Made by a program: the position numbers and the translations under genes. A model generated the notes under the pieces. It was not told where the DNA came from and did no database searches. It worked only from the letters and a program-made list of their open reading frames with translations. Positions 44,424 through 55,140 of a stretch of 64,000 bases of DNA are shown here, piece by piece (position 1 is the stretch's first letter; every line of letters begins with the position of its first letter). Source of the DNA: Erodium maritimum (lineage: Eukaryota; Streptophyta; Magnoliopsida; Geraniales; Geraniaceae); the NCBI GenBank assembly GCA_963921825.1, contig OY997594.1, forward strand, positions 8,127,001 through 8,191,000, in the 5' to 3' direction.

Positions 44424-46471
44424 ACACCCCACACTTGAACTTTTCTCGCCCCGAGAAAACTAAACTAAGAAAGCATTTTAAAGATATGTCCCGGTTAAAC
44501 CCCGAGGTTCACCTCGATAGGAGGAGTCCGGACCTCCTTTATTGAAAACAATGAAGAGTAAACATGCATGTGCAATGCATGAACTTAAATCTAATGCATT
44601 CCTAAGACACGCTATATGATGCATGCAAAAGGGCACAAAAGTAGGTGATTTTCCAAGAACGAGTGCAATAATGATCAAAAGAGTTTTCTCAGAGTCGTCA
44701 CATGCTACAAATCCTTACACATATCAAAGAAACATATAGACCGATGAATACAGATTAAGCATGATGCTACTCACATTCAAGAATGACTCTTTCCATTTAA
44801 ACTTGCATTTCCTCATTTACTCTAACAGTGTGCTTTCTCTTTTCCCTACACACGGAGTTTAGAGATTCATATTCTATCATGTTATACCATCTCCACTAAT
44901 TGTAAGGACTCATGGTTACTCAAGAATCAGAATGGTCTTTAATTAGGTTTATATTGTAAAGCTAGGCAAAGGGCGTGGAAGGAATATGAAAAGAAGCTAA
45001 AATAAATATCTCAAGACAAAAATGCTTCATTCTCACACCAACAAGTGTTTCACACATCCCAACCCCCGTTTGTGCACCATCCAACTTTTGCAATCTCTAA
45101 TACCTTTTTTTTCTTTTATTGAATAGCTAAGTGTAGCACTAATTTGCTCATTCATTTTTTTTCTTAGTTACCACACTTATACCACCATTATTCAACCCAT
45201 CTCGCATTACCCCACACTTGTCTTTTTCACTAGGGATATGAAATTGTTATTGTTCCCTCTTTTTCTGTTTTTTCTTTTCTTTTTGGGGTAATGCTATAAT
45301 AATTTCTCTCAATACAACCCAATGGCATATAATTACTTTTTTTTTCTTTCGCTTAATCAACATCCTAAATAATAACTCCTCTCAATGAAGCACCTAAGCC
45401 AAGAGATATGGGTTCAAACAATAACGAGGATATATAAAGAAACGAAAGGCACATAGGATCATAATGTTCGGGTTAGAAACGACGGGCTAAAGCTCAAATG
45501 GGGTGACTAAGAGATATAATTATGCAAAGGTAGACAATTTTGGCTCAAACGGTCCATAGATGGCCTAAAATCATTTTCTCAAATAACCATGTTCCTTATC
45601 CTTATTTCGCCTCGAATGGGTCATACATGTAGTTCTAGACTCAGTTTACCGCGCATAGAAATCAAAGAAATTCGACACTGGTTCTAGCAAACACTCAGAA
45701 TGCAAGTGGAAGAGCTACTCCTAATGCATGTGCTTTCACTACTCATTTGATTCATTCAATATCCCTATATAACTTTGATTTATGCAAGGAAATAAGCATA
45801 TGCAACAGTGCAATCATTGAATCCTTAAGATCATACACAATAGACTCAACAAATCACCAGAAAATATTTTTTTGATTTTTTCAAAATTTTCAATTTTTTT
45901 GTATTTTTCAAAATTTTATAACACGAAATGATGCATGAGCACAAAAGAAAACACAAAATGCAAGACATACCCCACCCCACACTTTAAAACTAAGCATTGT
46001 CCCCAATGCGACTCAATCCTACACATGCTCCTAGCCACATAACTAACAACCCCACACTTATAATCAGCAAATACACAATTCACGAAATCCTACATGCATG
46101 TTCTATCAGCACGACAATTCGGGCGCTCAGCCCACCTGATAGCATAAAGGAAATACAATAGCGGTATACAATAAAAAATAGGAAGGGAAGAGATACTGCC
46201 CCTCGAAGAACCGCTATGCGAACTGCACTAACTGTGGGAATCCTCGTGCATGGATGGATGGAGAGCCATTTCGCCCAAGTGAGTTCACAAGAACTCGGCG
46301 CCAATAAATACAACTATAATTCTCACGCTTCCATCCTGTATCACCAACTTGCACAAATAGTCAGAAAATAAGAGCAAGACATAATATATACAAAACAAAG
46401 AGGGTAGGGATATTGGGTTGCCTCCCAACAAGCGCATTTGTTTAACGTCGTTAGCTCGACGGGTAGGAGGC
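44424..46471 (-). other. Polypurine tract and 3' non-coding internal region of the Athila-like element
   Basis: On the minus strand the LTR is preceded by AAGTGTGGGGTGT (44424-44436), the polypurine tract. The same core AAGTGTGGGG recurs at 45210-45219, 45975-45984 and 46050-46059. The minus-strand phrase 'gcgcttgttgggaggcaacc' near 46412-46435, usual just after the pol stop in plant Athila-type elements, marks the beginning of this 3' region. No coding domain was found. Confidence 0.6.
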
Positions 46472-48062
46472 TTAATCAGGAGGCCTCCCAAAAATCTCAT
46501 ACTTCCATTGTGTCCTTCTCTTCAGGTGTGAATGAAGAAGTGGGAGAAGAAACACAATGTAGCACAAGATATTATTCCTCGAGTTTTGCAAAAGTTCCAA
46601 ACTCAAGGCTAATCTCATCAAGCTCGCATTCACATAATAATTATGATTTGGCTCATTTTGACATAACTTGATAGGGATATGATTCCCAAGAAGCAAAAAA
46701 TGCTCATGACAACAAGGGTCAAGAGCATCTACCACAATAGAGTAGTAGCTCACAAACGGGGAATGAGTTCTAGCAAATACATCACAAAAATTATGCTTTA
46801 TATCAAAATCTCTAGGGATAATTTCACATCAGTACCTTAAATCTTTCATATTTCATTTAGAGTACCCTAAATCTTTTTTGTGTCACCTCAGTACCCTAAA
46901 CTTTGATTAATTCATTTAGAGTACCCTAAATCTTTTTTGTGTCTCCTCAGTACCCTAAACTTTCATTAATTCCATTTTAGTACCCACTGTTAACTTAACA
47001 TATGATTTTCCATCCAAAATAGGTAAAATGACCATATTACCCCTCACCAACAACCAAAATTATGGTAAAGTTAACGGTGAGTACTAAAATGAAATTAATG
47101 AAAGTTTAGGGTACTAAAATGGAATTAATAAAAGTTTAGGGTACTCTAAACGAAATATGAAAGATTTAGGGTATTGAGATGACACAAAAAAGATTTAGGG
47201 TACTCTAAATGAAATATGAAAGATTTAGGGTACTGAGGTGGAATTAACCCAAATCTCTATGCTCAATATTAAACTTGAAAATCAACGGGATGGGTTGAAC
47301 ATATAGAGTTGATTTGCTAGAATCCAAAACTGAATCTCCCACACTAAAGGGAATTTCGACATCATGCTCGATGTCTACCAAAATAAAATCAATGGGAGAT
47401 TCAAATACAGCCCCTCTCTTGAGAGCATCTTCCATAGTACCCCTTGGATATCTAATAGATTTGTCAGCCAACTCTATGGATACTATGGAAGGATTCGGCT
47501 CAACAAGAGTTTGTGAACTATTTTCTATGATTCTATGATCATTATTTACATCTAAAGAATTCACTACATCAGAATTATATGGAGATGACATAGATAATAT
47601 ACAAGAGGGATTAGAATTTGATACCTCACATTCCGCACTTACCTCTAAACTCATGATTGAATCATGAGTTTCTTGCTCTATTGTGTCACATAAGTGTTTG
47701 GAACGATCATCCTCAATGTGAGTTTCTTGATCTTGTAGAGCTCTCTCATTCATCACTTGTATGAGAAGATTCATTTGATCTTCAAGCTTTTGAAATCGCT
47801 CGTTCATTTCTCTCTTTCTTTCTTCATCTCTTTTATCCTTCTCCGCCAATTTATTCATGAGAGCAAGACACATTGCTTCAAGTGATGACTCCTCATCATA
47901 AGACAATTGTGGTTCAACTTGATAACCTTGATCAAAAGTGGAAGCGTCCTCCCAACATTGACTATAGGAAATTGCCTTCACAAAATACTCACAATCGTAG
48001 TAAGCATGACCATTAGCTCCACACAAATCACAATACACATTATTATCATACCAATTCTCCAT
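46472..48062 (-). pseudogene. gag-type CCHC plus protease-like ORF, pol-deleted and cut by a MITE
   Basis: From the ATG at 48062 the minus-strand frame has a CCHC zinc knuckle (C-x2-C-x4-H-x4-C, about residues 11-24). A long acidic coiled-coil-like stretch around residues 70-115 follows, then the protease-type signature 'LADKSIRYPRGTMEDALK' and 'FILVDIEHDVEIPF' of plant Athila-type elements. The frame ends at 47244 only because it runs into the MITE at 46815-47250. Beyond the MITE a matching frame goes on to a stop at 46472, directly before the conserved post-pol phrase. No RT, RNase H or integrase motif occurs, so the original non-autonomous element already lacked pol. CCHC and protease regions act in RNA packaging and particle maturation. 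Confidence 0.75.
46815..47250. mobile_element. Mutator-type MITE with long inverted arms, TSD AAATCTCTA
   Basis: 436-bp foldback element. It starts GGGATAATTTCAC and ends with the reverse complement of GGGTTAATTCCAC. Arms of roughly 170 bases carry the repeated words 'gtaccctaaatctttt' and 'gtaccctaaacttt'. A perfect 9-bp duplication, AAATCTCTA, lies at 46806-46814 and 47251-47259; this size is typical of Mutator-type elements. It is inserted in the gag/protease frame. Confidence 0.85.
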
Positions 48063-48158
48063 AAAATATATGTTGCAATCAATTAACTAAAAATATATAT
48101 ACAAAACAAATGAAACAGTCTCAACACAAATTAAAAATATAAGTGTTGCTTTAGTTGC

Positions 48159-48176
48159 TCCCCGACAACGGCGCCA
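48159..48176 (-). other. Primer binding site for tRNA-Asp
   Basis: On the minus strand the sequence TGGCGCCGTTGTCGGGGA lies seven bases inside the 5' LTR. It matches the tRNA-Asp 3' end complement used by plant Athila-type elements, with one difference from the usual TGGCGCCGTTGCCGGGGA. It sets element orientation and LTR end. Confidence 0.85.
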
Positions 48177-48182
48177 TTAACT

Positions 48183-50450
48183 TGACGCCCTGAGAATTAA
48201 CTCACAAAAAGGGCGCGGCAAGCGCACCGGTCGTCAAGTAGTATTTCGGTTCAAGTCTGGTTATCGTACCCAAGGGAGCAGTAAAACAGTCACTCGATTT
48301 AAAATCCGTTATTAATCTGTTTCTGAAAAGAGTTTGTTTTGGTTTTGAAAATATAAATAACAGTTGAAATCTAAAGTACAATAAACTAAGAGCAGAGTTC
48401 AAGTGTTTGTGAAATTCAGGGAAAAAGGCGATCTAGGCTTTTAACGGGGTCACAATATGACTATTGACTCGCAGGGGTTTGTGTTTACATGTGCAAATAA
48501 GGTAAGTTTAAAGGTAACGAAAGTTCTCTCGACTGGTCCTAAACATCTTTCGATCGAATTAGGTCCCTAGTATAATCTGACCACCTAGTTAATTCTAATC
48601 TGGGTGTAGTGAGACATACAACATTACGATTCACGAACTCCTCTAACTTTCGGTTTATACGCCTATAGCTGTTACACTCGTGTTAACCTAACTTTATTAG
48701 AGACTAGATTTAAACCCGAGTTACATGATCCTTAGTCCTTTTAGTCACGCTCAGCTTTCGATTATTGAGTGCTAAAACCTAATCAACTATCCAGTGATCA
48801 ATTTGATGAAGCATTGAGTTCAAATCATGTAAACATTATCCTAAACACAAATTGCACAATATACCCACAAACCCATTGAATCAATTACTCATATTGCTTC
48901 CCCTAGCTAGGGGTGTCCATGGGCCGAGCCCCGTTGCTAAATTTTGGAACCGGCCCGGAGTGACCGGGTCCAAAAAAAAACCATTCCCGGCCCTAGGCCC
49001 AAAAAGAGACTTTTGAACCCACCCGTATGAATTATGGGCCGATTCACCGGGTTGGACCGATCCACCCGAATTGCTTAAAAATGATCAAAAATTAATACAT
49101 TGACAGTAACACAATATGATTTCAAAAAAAAATCATTGGCCAAAAAACCATTAAAAACCATTGACAGTAACACATCGAAGGATGTGGATAAATATATATA
49201 CACACACAAGTCGGAAATGAATAAATCTACTCAGTACTCACCGGAACCCTCGAAATGAATGGAGGAAGAAGAAGAGTTGCTCGCATGCGGCGTCGCTATG
49301 GCTTATTTACAGCCCTCAATTTCCAAGGAAAGTAGGATAAGCCGTTTTGTGTCGCGTGCGGTACCTACTATAGTATTAGTATATTAATTAAATTTTCAAG
49401 GGCCAAGGGCCATTAAGGCTTATGAGTTATGACCAGGTGGGCCGGGTTCATGTGGTTTTAAAACTTTCAACCCGGGCCCGAGCCCATTCATTCCGGATCA
49501 AGCTTTTAGAGAACCGGTACCGCCCCCACAACCCATGGGGATAGGCCCAATGGGGCCGGTTGGTCCGGGTTGACCAGGTGGATCGGTTTTTGGATTAATT
49601 TTGGACACCCCTACCCCTAGCCCTAGATCACTAGAAATTTAGTTCATGGAGATGAAGGAAGAACACAAAGATGAAAAAGAACAAGAGATAAACATAATTG
49701 AAAGGTAAAGTTGATACAAAATACCAATTCAATGATGAAACTTCAATAGTTTTGCTTCAATCCTTGTTCCTAAGCACTTCTCTCTCACAAAAACTCAAAC
49801 CCTAACTCTCAATCACTCTAAAACTATGCCCAATACAAGTTCTCCTATTTTCTTAGTGGATGCTCTTCTATATATAGGACTTCAAGACCTCTTTTCCTAC
49901 TCCAAATCGGAATTGGAATAGGTAAATTTGGCTTTTGAATGAGGAAATTTCCTATTTTTATACAGAAAATGGAGCTGGGAGAAGGTCTGACGCGCGTGGC
50001 ACGGAGCGTGGTCCGGAATGGGCCCAAAAACGAGCCGGAATGAGGCCCGGAACGTGCTGGAAACCGGCCCGGAATAAGGCCCGCGATGGGCCATAAACCG
50101 GGCCGGACTGAGTCCCGGAACGGGCCCCTTCCCGTATCCTAACACTGACGTTCCCTTGACAAAAGTTGTAGATCTTTGAATTATCTTTGATTTGATATAT
50201 TATATGAAGCAATTCGGAGTTCGTATGAGGGAGTTATGCTCTTCGCAAGATCAGCCAGCTTCCAAAACTCCTAAAACCGGGGTTTCCTCTATTTTTGCCC
50301 TTTTTTCGATCGAAGCACCTAAAAAACACAACGAGAGACAATGTACGAGTAACGAGAGAAAAGTGCACCAAATTGTACAACCCCGGGACTAAAAAGCTCA
50401 ATAATGTGGGCTAAAAACATCCAAAACCGATGCATTTTATGCCTACATCA
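48183..50450 (-). repeat. 5' LTR of the Athila-like element
   Basis: 2268 bp including a 706-bp MITE and its 8-bp duplication, so about 1554 bp of LTR against about 1525 bp for the 3' LTR without the MULE. Compared with the 3' LTR it has a short extra 'gcttttaacggggtcaca' segment near 48437 and scattered substitutions. The right end 'gcctacatca' is followed by the GTTTC duplication at 50451-50455. Confidence 0.85.
48908..49613. mobile_element. hAT-type MITE, TSD CCCCTAGC
   Basis: 706-bp non-coding element with terminal inverted repeats TAGGGGTGTCCA and a perfect 8-bp duplication, CCCCTAGC, at 48900-48907 and 49614-49621. The 3' LTR at about 31234-31241 shows the empty site with a single copy. 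The 8-bp duplication and the end sequence are typical of hAT elements. The interior carries 'gggccggttggtccgggttg'-type GC words and no transposase. Confidence 0.9.
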
Positions 50451-51079
50451 GTTTCCACAAAATCGAATTTTTTAGCAACCACGTGACGCGTTTTGGTTGG
50501 TTGGCCGCGACTCACAAATCATCGAACCACAATTGTGAGTCGCAATTTGCGAGTCGTGTTTTAGTGAGTCGCATGCTTTTTGCTTCCACAACGGTGCAAC
50601 TCGCGAATCATGAGAGCAACTACAACGTCTGAACCACGAATCGCGAATATCGTTTTAGCGGTTCGCGATTCGTACGTTGTGGTGTGCGTGATTCGCGAAC
50701 CGCTAAAACGTGATTCATGGTTCGCGTACTGAACAACGAATCACATTTGTGGTTCGTTGGTTTGCGGTGCGTGGTTGGCCAATCTCCACGCGACACGTGG
50801 TAGGTGGAGGAAAAAACATTTCGGACCGTTGACAACGGTCCGAAAGCAACGATTATATATATATATTTAATTAAATTCAATACAAAAAAAAAACATTTTT
50901 TCTCCGCCTATAAGTACCCTTTTCCCCCATTCATCCAACCCACAACACTTCTCTCAATATTTTCTCAACTTTCACTCTCAAATTATCCACTTCCTCTCTG
51001 CAAAATCCGATCACAAATTTCCGACTATTCGACTCGACTGTCGAACTCACCAGAACAACAAGAGCACACGTCAGATCAA

Positions 51080-52991
51080 GTCAATGCGGCTATTGAGGTT
51101 ATATATCAACCAAAAAAGACGGGGTCCTTTTTTTCTCTCTCTAAAAAGCTTCCCCAAAACCCTACTTCGCTTCTTTCGGCGCCATCATCCCGACCTACCC
51201 CCGCCGGTGAAGACCACAACTCCAGTCATGGTTCTTGCCGGCGGAGGCTTCTCCTTCCCCTCCTTCACCCCTTTCTTCCTCCCCCTGTTCCTTTCTTCTC
51301 TCTTCTGCTCCCCCCTTCTGCCCATGGTTGTAGCACCCGTCCTGGTCTACCTGTCGGAGTTCGTTGCTCGTCGGAGAAGGCCCGATCACTCGTTCCCGCC
51401 GTTGATTATGCAGTCGCCGGGCTCCATGTGCTCGGAGAGCGCGGTGAGCGTCTGGTCCAGCGGAGCGCCGACCTTGACGAAGATGATTTCAGATCTGGGC
51501 CACTCGATGGAGGGGACGAAGTCGCGCGGTGATTAGTGGCCGGAGAGTGGAAGCTGGCCCTCGGGGATGCGGATCTGTTGGATCACTACCGTTCAGATCT
51601 AAAGCCCCCTTTTATTCCGGCGATATTGCTCCGGCGGAGGCGTGGTGTGGTGTCTGAGCTCGGGTTTTGAAGTTCTTTGGCCGGTCAAACCTTTTCTCGC
51701 CGGCCGTGGCTTGGTTGGCAGCTGCGACTGCTCGACGGAATGGGCATCTCTTGCCAGAGTCAGGTCGCGGTGGGTTACCCTTTTCTGGACTTGGTGGTCG
51801 GCGTTCGTCCATTTCCCCTCCTCGTCGGATCGGTTCGACTGTTCTAGTAGCTAAGGTCCTACTGTTCAAGGACTGCTTTGGTTGCTGCTTTCATTCTCGA
51901 TCCCGATCTGGGACAATGGAGTTTGCTCCGTTTGGATCACTGTTGTGTATGGTGACCGGCCCCGGTGGTTTCTCGTTCCTTTGTTGGAGCTCGAACGTGC
52001 TGCTTTGATCGTGTGGTGTGAGGGCAGCGGTTATAAGGAGTTCAGGACGGTTTAAGTGTTGGCCTCTGGATATCCCGACTCCGTTGTTTTCCTCGAGGTG
52101 GTTTGGTGGGGGCCGGAGCGCATCTTCGGAGGTGTCCTTTTCTGAGCTGATCGTGGGACGCGCTTCTACATCCTCATGGCTGTGGATCGTTGTGACTCTG
52201 GACCGGGCGCTTTGTTGGTTCGTTCTTTGGCCCGGTGTCTCTTCTCAGGTCTGGTCGTGGGACGCGTTTCTTCCTCCTCCCAGAGGTTGATCGTCGTGGA
52301 CCTGGTGATTCGCTGAGACTTACTGGTATTCCCTATCTCCTGCTATAACTTAGTGTCCCCCCATGGTACCTGTATCATTAATTGTTTGTTATATTTTTAT
52401 TCCTTCCACTTTGGTGGGTAGGACTCGTCGTTTTAGGGTGTTGGCCCAGATGAGTATTTGGCCTTAGTGCATTTTAAGTAGTATACCTGCAGTTTCGGTA
52501 TTAGTATTATGTGTTTCGGAGGATATTACTCTTTAAATTTGTCGCTGTCGTTTGTGGTGCTGGCCAACGACTTGTTAGTGCCTGTCTATTAGTCCATGTG
52601 TCTGATTGATGGTCCTGATGCGACAGGGTGGTCCACTTGCTTTAGCCGTTGGTTGGATTCTGTCAGTTTTTTTGTGCTTAATGTTTGATAAATCCGGGTT
52701 TTGACCTTTTTATTCTCATGTTCTTCATGGTAGGAAAATCTGGGTTCTAGACCCTCTTTATTGGTCAGATCTTTCTGGTTGTAAAATCTGGGTTTCTAGA
52801 CCTTTTTCATTGTCTAGGGTCTATTTACCCATTCAGAGCTTCAGGGTCTGCGTACACATCCATAACCTCAGTGTTGTAGTCTTTGTTGTGGTCTGTTTTT
52901 GTTGGGGAGTCTGTAGCTAGACTCTCTTCGTTGTACTCATCTTCCTCCTTGAGAGAGATTTAATTTAAATATGCTTTGCTGATAAAAAAAA
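51080..52991 (+). mobile_element. LINE-like retroposon family A, copy A4
   Basis: The longest copy of the family, plus strand. It has a GC-rich 5' kilobase with 'cccaaaaccctac' near the start, then a T-rich 3' part with repeated 'aaatctgggt' and 'tctagacc' words, ending 'ttgctgat' plus an A run at about 52984-52991. Frames on the plus strand up to 242 codons (50804-51532) cross the element boundary and have no domain, so I reject them as genes. I could not find its target-site duplication; the start coordinate is approximate. Confidence 0.55.
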
Positions 52992-53093
52992 CACATCTCT
53001 AGGAGGAAGCTTCCAACATATGTTGAACACATGTTCAACTCTACCGGTGCTCGGAACGCTGAGGCTTTCAACCAATTCATGCAATAACATTGC

Positions 53094-53423
53094 TGTTAGA
53101 ATATAACTATAATTGAGCCTTCAACTATCAGCTTAAGCTTTTAGTTAGTTGGTTCTCTAATATGGTATCAGAGCTTGACACCTCACGGACCAGGGTTCAA
53201 ACCCCACTCTTTACAAAAATTTCAAATTTCTTCTCAATTTATCAAATTTGTCCTAAATGGATCAGCCCTTATATCTCTCTTCTCGATGGGCATATCTCCT
53301 CTTCTATATAATTCACCTCCAAACCCGTAAGCGGGTTTATCCGTGAGAGCGCGTGTTAGAATATAACTATAATTGAGCCTTCAACTATTAGCTTAAGCTT
53401 TTAGTTGAGTTGGTTCTCTAATA
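53094..53423 (+). mobile_element. TRIM (miniature LTR retrotransposon), TSD ATTGC
   Basis: 330-bp element with 69- and 70-bp terminal direct repeats (53094-53162 and 53354-53423) that begin 'tgttagaatataactataat' and differ at only a few positions. 'tggtatcagagc', complementary to initiator tRNA-Met, follows the first repeat at 53163-53174. A perfect 5-bp duplication, ATTGC, lies at 53089-53093 and 53424-53428. It has no coding capacity. Confidence 0.92.
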
Positions 53424-53599
53424 ATTGCAACACCGGTACTTTGAACTTCTCATCTATAATTTAATTATATAATTTTTTGTTATAAATGTTAAATGCATTT
53501 CATTTTTTTTATTACAAATGTTGTTAAATGCATTTAATTTCATTAATTAATTTTTTAGTTATAAATGTCGTTAAATGCAAATAATTTTATTAATTTTTT

Positions 53600-54309
53600 T
53601 ATTATATATGTTAATTAATCATTTGAACCTAGGTACAATCAAACAACCGTCCAACCCCGTTACACTCCAACCAGCAACTTTCAATCCCCCGCCTTACAAT
53701 CTCGCAATCAACTATTACGACTACATGGAGGGTGTTCAATACCACGAACAACACGTCGGTGGCAGCAGCGGTGCCTGGATATCGTCTACATCGTCTTCTA
53801 GTGGCCCGACACAACGAAACAAGCCAGCCTCAGACAAACGAACCAAATGGCTCCCTAAGGTGGACAAGGTCCTGATAAAAACCTGGTTACACACAAGTAA
53901 AGACCCCATCAAGGGCAACTCCTAAGTTGGAAACACGTTCTAGGGCACAATTGTCAAACGATTCTGGAAAGAGGGGAAATTCGACCCTAAATATTTTACA
54001 TGGAAAACCGTCAAGAGTCTTTGGAACAAACATAGGCCTAGAGTGCGGAGGTACATCAGGATCTTGAAGAGCAAGAAGGCGGTTGAGCATAACGGATGGG
54101 ACGATGAAAGGTACAAACAGGTGGCCAAAGAGATTTATCGAAAGACGGAGAAAAAGGAAGAGCTAAAGCATTTCAACCTCGACCATTGGATTGACCCGTT
54201 GGAGAACGAAGATAAGTTTTGGGCAGAGGAAGGCACGACCGAGGCTATACGACGACAATTGGACGAGGCCGGTAGTTATAGCTCAACCTCACCCACTTTC
54301 TTGTTGTAG
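53600..54309 (+). pseudogene. PIF/Harbinger ORF1-like (Myb/SANT) pseudogene
   Basis: The frame from about 53600 has a Ser-rich N-terminus, then 'KRTKWLPKVDKVLIKTWLHT' and 'SKDPIKGNS', the opening of the Myb/SANT domain of plant Harbinger ORF1 and NAM-associated proteins. Two in-frame stops follow closely (TAA at 53923-53925 and TAG at 53941-53943). The frame then stays open through 'GTIVKRFWKEGKFDPKYFTW' and a basic/acidic helix to a stop at 54307-54309. Its normal role would be nuclear, DNA-binding support for the Harbinger transposase. With two stops this copy is dead. Confidence 0.65.
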
Positions 54310-55140
54310 GGGACGGGAGCCAAGAAATTTTAAAAAACAAATATGCTCAAAAGATCTTGGATCAGAGACGGAGGTATCCCGGTCCACAAAAAGGCGACCA
54401 CAGTTTCGACCCACGAGGAGGCGCCCACATACAATGAAAACGAGAGACATCCGAGCCTTAGGAGAAAGTACCCATCAGACCGAGCGGCCTCTGGAAAAGT
54501 GAAGGAGGAGAACCACACACCCGCCCATCCCCCACCGACGAGATCACATCCGGCAACCCCGAAACTGAGAGGACATCAGACCGACCAAAAAGGCTCAATA
54601 TGGTTTCACCATATTCCGAGGGGCTAGTTTTGGTGACTGGGGAGGATAGATCAAATGCTCGTTGCAAGATCCGGAGAGCACCACAGTCTGGTGGAGCTTG
54701 GCCTGAGGAGGCGTAAACAAGGCCAGTCAGAGCGAAAGGGTCCGGCGAGCGCGAGCTCTGCAACGAATAAATGCATAAATTTTCCAGTGAGGTCCTTCTA
54801 CATGAGACCATAGCACGAACGGCCAGGCCGGACTAGCTCCCGTTGACGAAGGCGAGTCTACACCGGTAGTGGGGTAGACACTATGGCGAACTGAGGTTGA
54901 AGTAATAGGGAAGAAAGGCAACCAACGAGCAAGGCTGGAGAAAAAGGGGCGGCGTGGATGGTGGTGGGGCTAGGTTTACTCTCAATAAACTGAGACGTTG
55001 ACGGTGGGAGACTGAACTCCCGTAGACGACCAGACCAGACCCCCACGGATAGCCCCCAAGACCGAAGCCCGGGTGGCCGTCGGTGGTGGCACTAATTTTG
55101 ACAAGGTTGGAGACCCGTTAGGGTTATAAGCGAGCGAGAA
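54310..55140 (-). mobile_element. GC-rich retroposon remnant
   Basis: GC-rich block whose composition and minus-strand 5' wording ('ataaccctaacgggtctcc' near 55110-55130) resemble the 5' parts of the LINE-like copies. No tail, duplication or domain is visible, so assignment to family A is a guess. Overlapping frames on both strands are composition effects. Confidence 0.35.

Larger units (their letters stand above)
30534..50450 (-). mobile_element. Athila-like Ty3/gypsy retrotransposon without pol, with three nested insertions
   Basis: Minus-strand element with LTRs that begin TGATGTAGG and end GGGCGTCA on the minus strand, and a perfect 5-bp duplication, GTTTC, at 30529-30533 and 50451-50455. 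The 5' LTR is 48183-50450. The 3' LTR is 30534-31973 plus about 44331-44423. The tRNA-Asp primer site is at 48159-48176 and the polypurine tract is next to 44424. The internal region of about 3.8 kb encodes a gag-type CCHC and protease-like segment that runs directly into the end of the coding region; reverse transcriptase, RNase H and integrase are absent. It therefore needed proteins from a relative to move. Nested inside are a 12.36-kb MULE, a hAT-type MITE and a Mutator-type MITE. Confidence 0.85.
50456..54309 (+). mobile_element. PIF/Harbinger-like element remnant H2 with nested retroposon and TRIM
   Basis: 50470-50850 is full of 'gcgaatcgcg' and 'gcgactc' words and two perfect inverted repeats. 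It is followed by a TATA-type 'cgcctataagtaccc' near 50910 and a CT-rich leader (50930-51060). After a LINE-like insertion (about 51080-52991) and a TRIM (53094-53423), a Myb/SANT-type ORF1 follows at 53600-54309. Order and wording resemble remnant H1 at 12480-17519. No transposase gene or clear terminal repeats remain. Confidence 0.5.

Noticed and set aside
50804..51869. Plus- and minus-strand frames up to 242 codons
   Set aside because: They cross the boundary of the Harbinger remnant and the LINE-like copy, with no domain and low-complexity content.
51080..52991. Target-site duplication for copy A4 based on a shared 'aagcttcc'
   Set aside because: The second occurrence is not adjacent to the A run, so the match does not fit insertion by target-primed reverse transcription.
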